Assembly (NCBI RefSeq): GCF_000297055.2
Contig: NC_022357.1
Location: forward strand, 434,001 to 498,000
DNA from: Sulfuricella denitrificans skB26
Lineage (GTDB): Bacteria; Pseudomonadota; Gammaproteobacteria; Burkholderiales; Sulfuricellaceae
DNA length: 64,000 nucleotides
Direction: 5' to 3'
In this document: positions 45,794 through 54,796 of the stretch, piece after piece
Numbering within the stretch: the stretch's first letter is position 1
Layout of the letters: each line of letters opens with the position of its first letter
Notes under the pieces: model-generated
Database searches by the model: none
Seen by the model: the letters and a program-made list of their open reading frames with translations, nothing else
Told to the model about the DNA's origin: nothing
Program-made: the position numbers and the translations under genes

Positions 45794-46210
45794 TCAGTCT
45801 GCGCCCAGGGCAGCCATGAGCAGCTCATTTGGCACCACCTGTTCGGTGGTCGGAAACAGTTCCTGCTCCTCAAAGCGGACGTGGTCGGACAGTGTCTTGC
45901 CAAACTCTCCCAGGCAGAGCGTATCGCGGCCACACAACGCCTTCGCCATGGCGCGCAGTCGTGCATGGTCATCCAGGGTGCGGCGAACCAGTTCGTCCTG
46001 GCCGGCGTCCCGCAACAGTGGGAGCAGGGCTTCCTCCTCCTGATGAAAGTGCGGCTCCAGATCGGTGTTGAATTGACGTGCTACCCGTTCACAGGCGGCG
46101 TGGATTTTTTCAGCGCTGCCGGAATTTGCTGCGCGCGTGCATGCCAGCGCCAGGACCAGTGCACCATGATGTTCGCGGGAGAGAGGTTGCAGGGCGGAGT
46201 GACGTTTCAT
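45794..46210 (-). CDS. Hemerythrin-domain protein (copy 1)
   Basis: A 138-residue four-helix hemerythrin-like protein with the iron-ligand pattern SREHHGAL, HFHQEEEALLP, LDDHARLR and LSDHVRFEEQELFP. Such proteins bind a di-iron site and are linked to oxygen or NO binding and to repair of NO-damaged clusters. Its ATG overlaps the stop of the polyferredoxin gene (ATGA), so it is the last gene of the norE operon. Confidence 0.88.
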   Translation of the reverse strand: MKRHSALQPLSREHHGALVLALACTRAANSGSAEKIHAACERVARQFNTDLEPHFHQEEEALLPLLRDAGQDELVRRTLDDHARLRAMAKALCGRDTLCLGEFGKTLSDHVRFEEQELFPTTEQVVPNELLMAALGAD

Positions 46211-47241
46211 GAGGTCCTCTTCAACGAGATATCATTATTCGATATTTCACCGCGTAACGAGGCGATCGTTTTGATGTCCGGCCCCTGGCTTGACCCGAAA
46301 CAGTGCGCAGGAATGTTCTCATGATGGCCGAAATCACGCGTCGATTTGTCCAGTGCGCATTCCTGGTTCACCCATTTCAGTAGTGTGCCCCTGGGGTTGC
46401 CGGCCTGTACCTGGGAACAGGCGTTGGCGCACTGGCCGCACTGGGTGCAGGTGAACATGTGGCGCTTGGTCGAGCGGGGCTTGATGCGCATCGGGCAGAC
46501 GTTATCGCAGGCGGCGTTACAGTTGATACAGGATTCGGCGCGCTTGCGGTCGAAACCAATCACCATTGCCTTGCGGTTGCCCATCCAGGCCAGCGACTGG
46601 AACAGGCCGACGGCGCAGCCGAAGCGGCAGAACAGGTGGCGCGCAAACATGAACTCGATGAAAAACAGCAGCGTGCCGACGCCGATGAAGCGTGCCTGGT
46701 TGCCAGTCAGTTCGCCGTGCCACAGGTTGCCGTAAATCTCGACCGGCGGCAGTAGATAGGTAAGCAGCGCCACCGCCCAAGTGAAGGCGAAAGCCAGCGC
46801 CAGCGGTACCACCACCAGCCAGTAAAGGGGGTTGGCCCTGGTGATGCTGCCGTTAGCATTGCGTTCCGGCAGGGGGTGCTTGTCCCAGATGCTCTGCTTG
46901 CCGATGGCGCGGCGCAGTACGCTGTTAATGGTTTCCACCACCGAGAAATGCGGGCACAGCCAGCCGCAGTAGAGACGGCCGTATTTCCACGAAATCCAGA
47001 TGCCAGTGCCGATCACGCCAAGGATCGGCAGGCCGCCACGCAGGATGATATTGAGCGCGGCCTCGCCGGCACTGATTTTCTGGGTGAGGAGATCATCTAG
47101 CCCTAGCGTCCAATTGTAGCCTAGGAAGAAGAAGTGCTTAACGTTGAGGTCGAAGCGGAACAGATTGAAGACCGGTGCCAGCATGAACAGAATGAAGAAT
47201 CCGGCCTGGAACCAGAGTCTCTTTTGCTGAGTATTAGTCAC
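46207..47241 (-). CDS. Membrane polyferredoxin (NosR/NapH/CcoG-like)
   Basis: This 344-residue protein has about five to six hydrophobic segments, CGWLCPH and CRFGCAVG motifs at membrane edges, and a C-terminal dicluster ferredoxin region with CINCNAACDNVCP and CTQCGQCANAC. This layout resembles NapH and the C-terminal part of NosR and CcoG, which move electrons or handle metals in respiratory assembly. Its position in the norE-norQ operon suggests electron supply to, or maturation of, the NO reductase; that role is inferred. It overlaps the next hemerythrin gene by four bases. Confidence 0.88.
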   Translation of the reverse strand: MTNTQQKRLWFQAGFFILFMLAPVFNLFRFDLNVKHFFFLGYNWTLGLDDLLTQKISAGEAALNIILRGGLPILGVIGTGIWISWKYGRLYCGWLCPHFSVVETINSVLRRAIGKQSIWDKHPLPERNANGSITRANPLYWLVVVPLALAFAFTWAVALLTYLLPPVEIYGNLWHGELTGNQARFIGVGTLLFFIEFMFARHLFCRFGCAVGLFQSLAWMGNRKAMVIGFDRKRAESCINCNAACDNVCPMRIKPRSTKRHMFTCTQCGQCANACSQVQAGNPRGTLLKWVNQECALDKSTRDFGHHENIPAHCFGSSQGPDIKTIASLRGEISNNDISLKRTS

Positions 47242-47638
47242 AAGGCCTTCCTACCAGCGGATAGATATACTTCTGCCCAGCCATCGCCTTGGCCAGGCCG
47301 AGCACGCCGAGCAGCACCAGGGTGGAGTGGCAGGTGGTGAAATAGATGATCACGATGACCCAGGTCTTTGGCGCGGCATAACCGCCGAGCAGGATGATGG
47401 TGATGTTGGCAATCACCAGCAGTACGCCGGCCCAGACACTGGCGGAAATCGTCTGACGCAGGTGGCAAAGGGCGAGCGTCGGCATATTGGCACTGCGCTT
47501 GAAATACAGCCAGAGCAGGATGAGGAAAGCCAGTCCCGGCGCAATCAGCAGGTTGCTCAGATACAGGACTTCTGTCCAGATCGCGAGGGACTGGCCGGGG
47601 ATTTCCTGTTCGCTATCTTCCGAAACTGGCATGGACAA
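47234..47638 (-). CDS. Small membrane protein in the nor operon
   Basis: A 134-residue protein with three to four hydrophobic helices (about 25-46, 62-87, 92-120) and charged ends. I do not recognise a named family. It overlaps the end of norQ by 26 bp and the start of the polyferredoxin gene by 8 bp, so it is clearly part of the operon. A role as a small subunit or assembly factor is a guess. Confidence 0.65.
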   Translation of the reverse strand: MSMPVSEDSEQEIPGQSLAIWTEVLYLSNLLIAPGLAFLILLWLYFKRSANMPTLALCHLRQTISASVWAGVLLVIANITIILLGGYAAPKTWVIVIIYFTTCHSTLVLLGVLGLAKAMAGQKYIYPLVGRPCD

Positions 47639-48395
47639 TCTCCATCAATGCATCGGCGGTTTCTACATCGTCAGTCAGGGTTTCCACCATCGCTGCTCGG
47701 CACGCATCCACCGGGTCGAAGCCGCTGCCGATCAGGGTCGCGGCATAGACCAGCAGGCGCGTGCTGGCAGCCTCCTCCAGATCGTGCTCCTTGAGCGCGC
47801 GCAGGGCGTTGGCGAGGTTGACCAGACGCTTCGCCAGCATCGCATCGGCGCCGGTTTCACCGATCAGAATTTCCTGCTCCAGCGCACTTTCTGGAAAGTC
47901 GAAGCGCAGGGAAACGAAGCGCTGGCGCGTGCTCGGCTTCATCCCTTTCAGAAAGTTCTGGTAGCCGGGGTTGTACGACACCACCAGCATGAACTCCGGC
48001 GGCGCTTGCAAAATTTCTCCGGTGCGCTCGATCGGCAGGATGCGCCTATCGTCGGAAAGAGGGTGCAGGACGACTGTCGTGTCTTTGCGTGCCTCCACCA
48101 CCTCGTCCAGATAACAGATTCCTCCTTCGCGCACTGCTCGTGACAACGGGCCATCGCTCCAGTAAGTTCGGCCGTCACCAATCAGATGGCGTCCGACCAG
48201 GTCGGCGGCTGTCAGGTCATCATGGCAGGCTACGGTGTATAGCGGCCGGTTGAGTTTGGCTGCCATGTGCGCGACGAAGCGCGTTTTGCCGCAGCCGGTC
48301 GGCCCCTTTATCAGCAATGGCAGCTGGTTGCTGTAAGCGTGTTCGAACAATTCGATTTCATTGCTGTGCGGTTTGTAGAATGGCACGTTACTCAT
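47613..48395 (-). CDS. norQ: NorQ/CbbQ-type AAA+ ATPase
   Basis: This 260-residue MoxR-type ATPase has Walker A GPTGCGKT (31-38), Walker B CYLDEV and the conserved VSYNPGYQ segment. NorQ acts with NorD to activate the NO reductase. I chose ATG 48395 because homology starts there; a longer frame to 48518 covers the gap before the upstream gene. It is followed by overlapping small membrane and polyferredoxin genes. Confidence 0.93.
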   Translation of the reverse strand: MSNVPFYKPHSNEIELFEHAYSNQLPLLIKGPTGCGKTRFVAHMAAKLNRPLYTVACHDDLTAADLVGRHLIGDGRTYWSDGPLSRAVREGGICYLDEVVEARKDTTVVLHPLSDDRRILPIERTGEILQAPPEFMLVVSYNPGYQNFLKGMKPSTRQRFVSLRFDFPESALEQEILIGETGADAMLAKRLVNLANALRALKEHDLEEAASTRLLVYAATLIGSGFDPVDACRAAMVETLTDDVETADALMEIVHASFGR

Positions 48396-48439
48396 GAGGG
48401 TACTTTCACTTCGACAGAGGGTGGGCGTGTTGGTTGCAG

Positions 48440-48727
48440 TTATTTGAGTCCGGTCAGGTAGGCGATGGCGATGCCGCCGCCGACTATCAGCAGCCAGGAT
48501 GCCATGATGGCGCGCCACAGCAGGCTGGTTCTGCGCAGGCCCATGAAGAAGCCGGCGACCATTTCGCCCTTGATGAAGGTGATGATCAGCACCAGCATCA
48601 CGATTTGCGTGCCACCCAGTTCCATCCTGCCGATACTGTAGGTGATGCTGGTCAGCGCCAGCAGCCCGAGCCAGACGCGGGTGCAGGGACGGATGAACTG
48701 GCTGCGTTGGTTTTCGATGTTGTTCAT
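48440..48727 (-). CDS. Cytochrome c oxidase subunit IV-like protein (NorF-like)
   Basis: A 95-residue protein with three hydrophobic helices, of the small COX4/prokaryotic subunit IV-type family that commonly follows norE (NorF-like). ATG 48727 is the natural start; the longer frame to 48805 would run into norE. Such proteins stabilise the NO reductase or its assembly. It lies between norE and norQ. Confidence 0.82.
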   Translation of the reverse strand: MNNIENQRSQFIRPCTRVWLGLLALTSITYSIGRMELGGTQIVMLVLIITFIKGEMVAGFFMGLRRTSLLWRAIMASWLLIVGGGIAIAYLTGLK

Positions 48728-48734
48728 GAGTGCC

Positions 48735-49325
48735 TTAACGAATGACGTAAACCAGGGGGAATAGGATGATCCACAGAAGATCCACCATGTGCCAGTAGGA
48801 AGCACCGGTCTCGACGCCGGTGTGGTGCTCTGCGCTGTAGCCGCCGCGCCGCGCCTTGAGCATCACCGCAGCCAGAATCACCATGCCGAGGATAACGTGC
48901 ATGAAGTGGAAGATGGTGAGCGATAGGTAGAACATGTAGAAGGTATTGGTGCTGAGCGAGATACCGGCGGAAAATTTGGCGTGAAACTCGAACAGCTTGA
49001 TGACCAGAAACACGCCGCCGAGGCCGATAGCGCCGGCCAGCCAGTGGGCGCACTGGCGCGACAACCCTTCGCGGATGGCGGCAACGGCACGCACCACGAA
49101 ATAGCTGCTGGTGATCAGGACCACGGTATTGACGGCGCCGGATTCGCGATTGAGGTGCTGCTGCGATTCATTGAATAGCTCGACGTTGTGGGCACGGGCA
49201 AAGGCGTAAGCAAGAAAAAATATGCCGAATGCCAGCAGTTCGGCAAATATGAAAAACCAGATTGCCAGATCGCCAGGCGGGGTGCCGGCCTTGTGGTTAT
49301 CCAGGGTAGGGGTTTGAGTAGACAT
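48735..49325 (-). CDS. norE: NorE-type cytochrome c oxidase subunit III-like protein
   Basis: This 196-residue protein has five hydrophobic helices and the subunit III features FFIFAELLAFGIFF, TIFHFMHVILGM and the C-terminal WHMVDLLWIILFPLVYVIR. NorE-type proteins accompany norCB and support NO reductase activity. It is the first gene of the second nor operon, starting 253 bp after norB, with a terminator and a large inverted repeat between them. Confidence 0.9.
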   Translation of the reverse strand: MSTQTPTLDNHKAGTPPGDLAIWFFIFAELLAFGIFFLAYAFARAHNVELFNESQQHLNRESGAVNTVVLITSSYFVVRAVAAIREGLSRQCAHWLAGAIGLGGVFLVIKLFEFHAKFSAGISLSTNTFYMFYLSLTIFHFMHVILGMVILAAVMLKARRGGYSAEHHTGVETGASYWHMVDLLWIILFPLVYVIR

Positions 49326-49340
49326 TGATGTTTAATTCCG

Positions 49341-49453
49341 ATTCCGAATAAAAATGATTACTGTACCGGCTTTGTCCTGGGCTTCTCGGTATACAGTACG
49401 TACTGTATGGTTGCCTTAGTTCTTGCCGTCTTGTTTTCCTGTTTATTCGGAAT
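49341..49453. repeat. Nested inverted repeat between norB and norE
   Basis: A perfect 12-bp inverted repeat (attccgaataaa at 49341-49352; tttattcggaat at 49442-49453) surrounds a perfect 18-bp palindrome (49391-49408) almost exactly at its centre. Together they could form a long cruciform or leader hairpin, or mark a small mobile element. It lies directly before norE, in its promoter or leader. Confidence 0.6.
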
Positions 49454-49544
49454 TGGACTAACCGGTGTGGTGCAGAACGCGACATTCTAGCGCTTGCCGT
49501 CCCGGGATAATAGCCTATCAAAACAGTATGGTATTTGAAGTTAA

Positions 49545-49572
49545 AAAAGGGAGGGGCGAACCCCTCCCTTTT
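49545..49572 (-). terminator. Rho-independent terminator after norB
   Basis: aaaagggagggg and cccctccctttt form a perfect 12-bp stem with a 4-base loop, followed on the minus strand by a T-run, directly behind the norB stop. It separates norCB from the norE operon. Confidence 0.9.
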
Positions 49573-49578
49573 CAGACT

Positions 49579-50982
<1,404 letters not shown>

Positions 50983-50997
50983 TCAGGGTGGCCAAAA

Positions 50998-51432
50998 TTA
51001 ACCTTCGATGTTCGGCGGCCATTTGGCGGTGTTGATTTCACCGGTCCACTTAAGGAATGCCACCATGTCATCCAGTTCCTGATCGGTCAGGTTGAATTGG
51101 GGCATCTGGCGACGGTTGCCTGGTGTGCCTTCGGCGGGGCGGCTCTTGATCCAGGCCTTGATGAATTCACCGCCACCACGCCGTGCGTAGACATTACCGA
51201 GCTCTGGCGCGTAGTAGGCGCCTTCACCGAGTAGTGTGTGACAACCGATGCAGTTGTTCTTTTCCCATACCAATTTGCCGCGCTCCACTGCGGGTGTGAT
51301 GTTTTCCCGGTGGTCTCGCTTCGGCAGAACCTGCATGGTGTCAAAAGTCAGGGCGACGAGGAGCAGGAAAAAAAATGTTGATCCCCCGAAAAAAATGTTT
51401 CGCGCCATTGACTTGGTAAATGCTTGGCTCAT
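50998..51432 (-). CDS. norC: Nitric oxide reductase cytochrome c subunit NorC
   Basis: NorC carries electrons to NorB. The 144-residue protein has an N-terminal membrane anchor (about 12-31), a haem c site CIGCH (61-65) and a probable distal methionine at 110 (RRQMPQF). A strong ribosome-binding site taggaggtaaac precedes ATG 51432. It is the first gene of norCB and is divergent from the hemerythrin operon at 51824, with an FNR/Dnr-type box in between. Confidence 0.97.
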   Translation of the reverse strand: MSQAFTKSMARNIFFGGSTFFFLLLVALTFDTMQVLPKRDHRENITPAVERGKLVWEKNNCIGCHTLLGEGAYYAPELGNVYARRGGGEFIKAWIKSRPAEGTPGNRRQMPQFNLTDQELDDMVAFLKWTGEINTAKWPPNIEG

Positions 51433-51823
51433 GTTTACCTCCTAAAGTTAATCTTAATCCAAGAAACCTTCTTTTCGCTTCTTATTCAACTAAATGGAGC
51501 AACCGTTTTTTGCATACCCCTATCAGACCGGGGACCGGTTTGCTCTGTTACCCTGCTTGGAACAAAGATGGCTCTTCTATCCTTTACGATGCAGGCTGCA
51601 ATTTAGTGGATACGGGAGAAACCAACCTTGATTTAGGTCAAGGATTCTGAGAAGCGCTTAAACAAGAATAAGAGCACTTCCTGTCGCGGGTTTTCATCCT
51701 GATAGAAGTGGATGTTTATTCGGCGGCGAGCATGAGATTTTATATCAAATAATCATCGGATTTTACTGGTCCGGTCTGATTTTTAATTTTCTTCAGCATT
51801 TAATTGGGTACGCAGGATTATAT
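51433..51823. promoter_or_regulatory. Divergent norC/hemerythrin regulatory region
   Basis: This 391-bp region without a gene holds the promoters of norCB and the hemerythrin-DUF2249-NnrS-like-TauD operon. The FNR/Dnr-type box lies nearly in its middle. Toward norC, a -10-like TAAATT follows at the spacing of a class II FNR promoter, which would place the start near 51590 and leave a leader of about 150 bases. No second clear box was found. Confidence 0.55.
51628..51641. promoter_or_regulatory. FNR/Dnr-type binding site
   Basis: TTGATttagGTCAA matches the FNR/Dnr consensus TTGAT-N4-ATCAA with one mismatch. It is about 195 bp from norC and 183 bp from the divergent hemerythrin gene and could serve both. 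This fits induction by low oxygen or NO. Confidence 0.65.
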
Positions 51824-52264
51824 ATGGACACCATCAGCAGTTATATGACCAGCGATCATCATCGCTGCGATGAATTATTCTCGCAGGCGGAAGCAGCTGC
51901 TTCCGGCAAGGATTGGAGTACGATCGCTACCGGTTTGCAGAGCTTTCTTGATTCCATGCACCATCATTTCAAGATGGAGGAAGAGGTGCTGTTTCCCGCT
52001 TTCGAGGAGCACACCGGCATGAACATGGGGCCGACCCAGGTGATGCGGATGGAGCATATCCAGATGCGCGAATTATTCGATGCCATGTCCGATGCGGTGA
52101 AGCAACAGGACCGGGACGAATTTCTGGGTCAGGCTGAAACGCTGCTGGTGATGATGCAGCAGCACAACATGAAGGAAGAGCAGATGCTCTATCTCATGGC
52201 CGACCGGGCACTGGCAGGTGAAATGGAAGTGGTGCTGCAACAGATGCGTGCTGTGGGCGCGTAG
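51824..52264 (+). CDS. Hemerythrin-domain protein (copy 2)
   Basis: A 146-residue hemerythrin-like protein with ligand motifs SDHHRCDELF, MHHHFKMEEEVLFP, MRMEHIQMREL and MQQHNMKEEQMLY. Its likely role is binding of O2 or NO at a di-iron site, as in copy 1. It is the first gene of an operon with DUF2249, an NnrS-like protein and a TauD-family enzyme, divergent from norCB. Confidence 0.9.
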   Translation: MDTISSYMTSDHHRCDELFSQAEAAASGKDWSTIATGLQSFLDSMHHHFKMEEEVLFPAFEEHTGMNMGPTQVMRMEHIQMRELFDAMSDAVKQQDRDEFLGQAETLLVMMQQHNMKEEQMLYLMADRALAGEMEVVLQQMRAVGA

Positions 52265-52278
52265 CGGGAAAAACGGCG

Positions 52279-52536
52279 ATGAGTCAGGAGCGCGTGCTGG
52301 ATGTCCGCGGGCTGGAGCCGCCCGAGCCGCTGGAAAGGGTGCTGGACGCTGTTGCAACGCTGCAGCCAGGCGAACGTGTGCGCATGATCCATCACCGCGA
52401 ACCCTGTTTGCTCTACCCGCTGCTGTCGAAACGGGGGTTTAACCATCTGGCCGAAGCCAAGTCGGAAGATCATCACGAGATTCTGATCTGGCGCAAGGGG
52501 GATGCGGCTGCTGCGCCCTATGGCCTGCAGGAATGA
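52279..52536 (+). CDS. DUF2249 domain protein (copy 2)
   Basis: An 85-residue DUF2249 protein with VLDVRGLEPPEPLERVLDA and the MIHHREPCLLYPLL motif, close in pattern to copies 1 and 3. It is 14 bp after the hemerythrin gene and overlaps the start of the NnrS-like gene by four bases (ATGA). The function is unknown; repeated linkage to hemerythrins in this window points to a joint role. Confidence 0.88.
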   Translation: MSQERVLDVRGLEPPEPLERVLDAVATLQPGERVRMIHHREPCLLYPLLSKRGFNHLAEAKSEDHHEILIWRKGDAAAAPYGLQE

Positions 52537-53849
52537 AGCTGGAAGCCAGTCTCTCCTTCAGCCAGGCGCCGCCGATCCTGGTGCCGTTCCGCTTTTTTCT
52601 GAGCGCGCCGCTGTTCGGCCTGTTGGCCGCCCTGCTTGCTTTGTGGTACGGGCCTTCCCTGATGGAGAGCCGCTGGCAGCCGGCAGTGCTGGCGTTGACA
52701 CACATGATGACGCTTGGTTTTCTCGGCATGGCAATGGTGGGTGCCATGATGCAGATGCTGCCGGTAGTGGCCGGTTCGCCGGTTGCTCATCCGGTGGGCG
52801 TGGCGCGCACCGTCCATGTTTTGCTGGTACCGGGCGTGTTGCTACTGGCAGGTGGTTTTCTCTTCGGCGTGAATTGGCCGATGCGCATCGCAATGGTTCT
52901 GCTGGGCAGCGGATTTACGGTGTTTGCCGTTGCCGTAGGTCTGAGTCTGAAGCGGGCATCTGCAGCCAACCCGACTGTGGTTGGGATGCGTTATGCGGTC
53001 GGCGCGCTGGTGGTCACTGTTTCCCTCGGCCTGACTTTGGCCAGTAATTACGGCTGGGATTGGTGGCTGATCGAAAGGGTGCGACTGACCAATCTTCATT
53101 TGACCTGGGGCTTGCTGGGGTGGGTCGGGCTGCTGGTGGCAGGCGTTTCCTACCAGGTGGTGCCGATGTTTCAGCTTACTCCTTCCTACCCCAAGTTGCT
53201 GACGCGTTGGCTGACGACGGCGCTATTTGTGCTTTTGCTGCTGTTGTCGGTTGCTTACTGGTTGCCTGTGAGGGCACAGGATAAGGTGATGTTGGCGGCG
53301 GGCTTGGCAGTCGCCAGTATTTTCACGGTGTTTGCGATTGTTACTCTGCGCCTCCAGTTGCGGCGACGCCGCAAGCAGTCCGATGTAACGCTGCTGTTCT
53401 GGCGCTTCGGCATGTCGTGTCTGCTGCTTGCTTTGGTATTGGGCGTTGCCGGGCAGGTCATGCCTGTATTGGATGGAATGCAAGGCGATAACATCGCGCT
53501 GGCGTTCCTGTTTATCGCCGGTTTTGCAGTGTCGGTGGTGAATGGCATGCTCTACAAGATCGTGCCGTTTCTAATCTGGTTTCACCTGCAAAGTCTGCTG
53601 ATGGGCGTAGTGAGGGTGCCGAACATGAAGCTGATTATGCCGGAAGTGGGAATGCGCCGGCAGATGTGGCTGCATTTCGCGGCTGTGCCTGCGCTCGCCT
53701 TGTCCGTGATCTGGCCGCCGCTGATATATCCGGCAGCGTTGCTGTTCGGCGCTTCCATGGTATTGCTGGAGGTTAATCTGCTGAACGCTTTCCGGATTTA
53801 CCAACAGAACGCCAAACTTGCACCTAAGGGTGATTCGTCATCAACTTGA
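52533..53849 (+). CDS. NnrS-like multi-spanning membrane protein
   Basis: This 438-residue protein has about twelve hydrophobic segments, with histidines in LALTHMMTLGFLGMAMVGAMMQMLP and NLHLTWGLLGWVGLLVAGVSYQVVPMF, the kind of helix-borne His pattern seen in NnrS and haem-copper proteins. The similarity is to the fold class and not to a named function. It is coupled to the DUF2249 gene and ends directly before the TauD-family gene. Confidence 0.7.
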   Translation: MKLEASLSFSQAPPILVPFRFFLSAPLFGLLAALLALWYGPSLMESRWQPAVLALTHMMTLGFLGMAMVGAMMQMLPVVAGSPVAHPVGVARTVHVLLVPGVLLLAGGFLFGVNWPMRIAMVLLGSGFTVFAVAVGLSLKRASAANPTVVGMRYAVGALVVTVSLGLTLASNYGWDWWLIERVRLTNLHLTWGLLGWVGLLVAGVSYQVVPMFQLTPSYPKLLTRWLTTALFVLLLLLSVAYWLPVRAQDKVMLAAGLAVASIFTVFAIVTLRLQLRRRRKQSDVTLLFWRFGMSCLLLALVLGVAGQVMPVLDGMQGDNIALAFLFIAGFAVSVVNGMLYKIVPFLIWFHLQSLLMGVVRVPNMKLIMPEVGMRRQMWLHFAAVPALALSVIWPPLIYPAALLFGASMVLLEVNLLNAFRIYQQNAKLAPKGDSSST

Positions 53850-53857
53850 GAGGTATC

Positions 53858-54760
53858 ATGCAGAGCCCATTTGTACTCGAAAATGAAAGTGCTTATCAGG
53901 CATGGCGCAGTCGTAAGCTGGAAGCCTACCCTACCCATCTGGGGCAGATTCTGGTCGAAATCAATGACCCGCGCAGCCTGACCCAGGCTGAACATCAGGC
54001 GATTCTGCAGGTCTGTCAGAAAACCAATATGGTGGTCTATGCCAGCAAGACCGGCTCCGACCCGGATAAGGACATTCCCCGCCTGCTCGGCAAGCGGTAT
54101 GGACTGGAGCGGCTGAATTGCAACATGCTCGCCGACGATGATGGACTGACTTCGCTCAGGGTGGTGGAGGGCGGGCAGCACCATGATTTCATCCCCTATT
54201 CCAACAAGCCGATCAAGTGGCATACCGATGGCTACTACAATACGCCGGAGCACCAGATATGGGGCTTGCAGCTGCATTGCGTACAGAGCTCGGCGGAAGG
54301 TGGCGAAAATGCCTTGCTGGATCATGAGATCGCCTACCTTTTGATGCGCGACGAGAACCCCGGCTTTATCCGTGCCCTGATGCAGTCCGATGCCATGACT
54401 ATCCCGGCTCGGGTCGAAGAGGATGGCGTGGCCAGGCCGGATGCGGTTGGCCCAGTGTTTTCCGTCCATCCGGAAAGCGGCGACCTGCACATGCGTTACA
54501 CCGCGCGCACTCGCAGCATCGTGTGGAAGCAGGACGATTTGACCCTGGCGGCGGTCGCCTTTCTGGAAAAACTTCTCGTCAGCGACTTGCCGTTTATTTA
54601 CCGTGGCCGCCTGGAATCAGGGATGGGGCTGGTCAGCAACAATGTGTTGCACGACCGCGCCGGTTTCAATGACACGCCGGACAAGAAGCGCCTGCTCTAC
54701 CGCGCGCGCTACTATGACCGGATTGCCGGTACCGGAGTGAGCGAAGTTTACGGTTTATAG
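53858..54760 (+). CDS. TauD/TfdA-family Fe(II)/2-oxoglutarate-type oxygenase
   Basis: This 300-residue protein has the iron ligands His122 and Asp124 (KWHTDGYYN) and a distal His265 (NNVLHDRAGF), followed by an arginine-rich RLLYRARYYDR that could bind 2-oxoglutarate. TauD-family enzymes oxidise small substrates with O2. I chose ATG 53858, since gagagg precedes it; a frame from TTG 53846 is less likely. It is the last gene of an NO-linked operon, odd for an oxygen-dependent enzyme. The substrate is unknown. Confidence 0.82.
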   Translation: MQSPFVLENESAYQAWRSRKLEAYPTHLGQILVEINDPRSLTQAEHQAILQVCQKTNMVVYASKTGSDPDKDIPRLLGKRYGLERLNCNMLADDDGLTSLRVVEGGQHHDFIPYSNKPIKWHTDGYYNTPEHQIWGLQLHCVQSSAEGGENALLDHEIAYLLMRDENPGFIRALMQSDAMTIPARVEEDGVARPDAVGPVFSVHPESGDLHMRYTARTRSIVWKQDDLTLAAVAFLEKLLVSDLPFIYRGRLESGMGLVSNNVLHDRAGFNDTPDKKRLLYRARYYDRIAGTGVSEVYGL

Positions 54761-54796
54761 GAGAACCGAACGGCAAGGAATACGAAGGTTAAGCGA

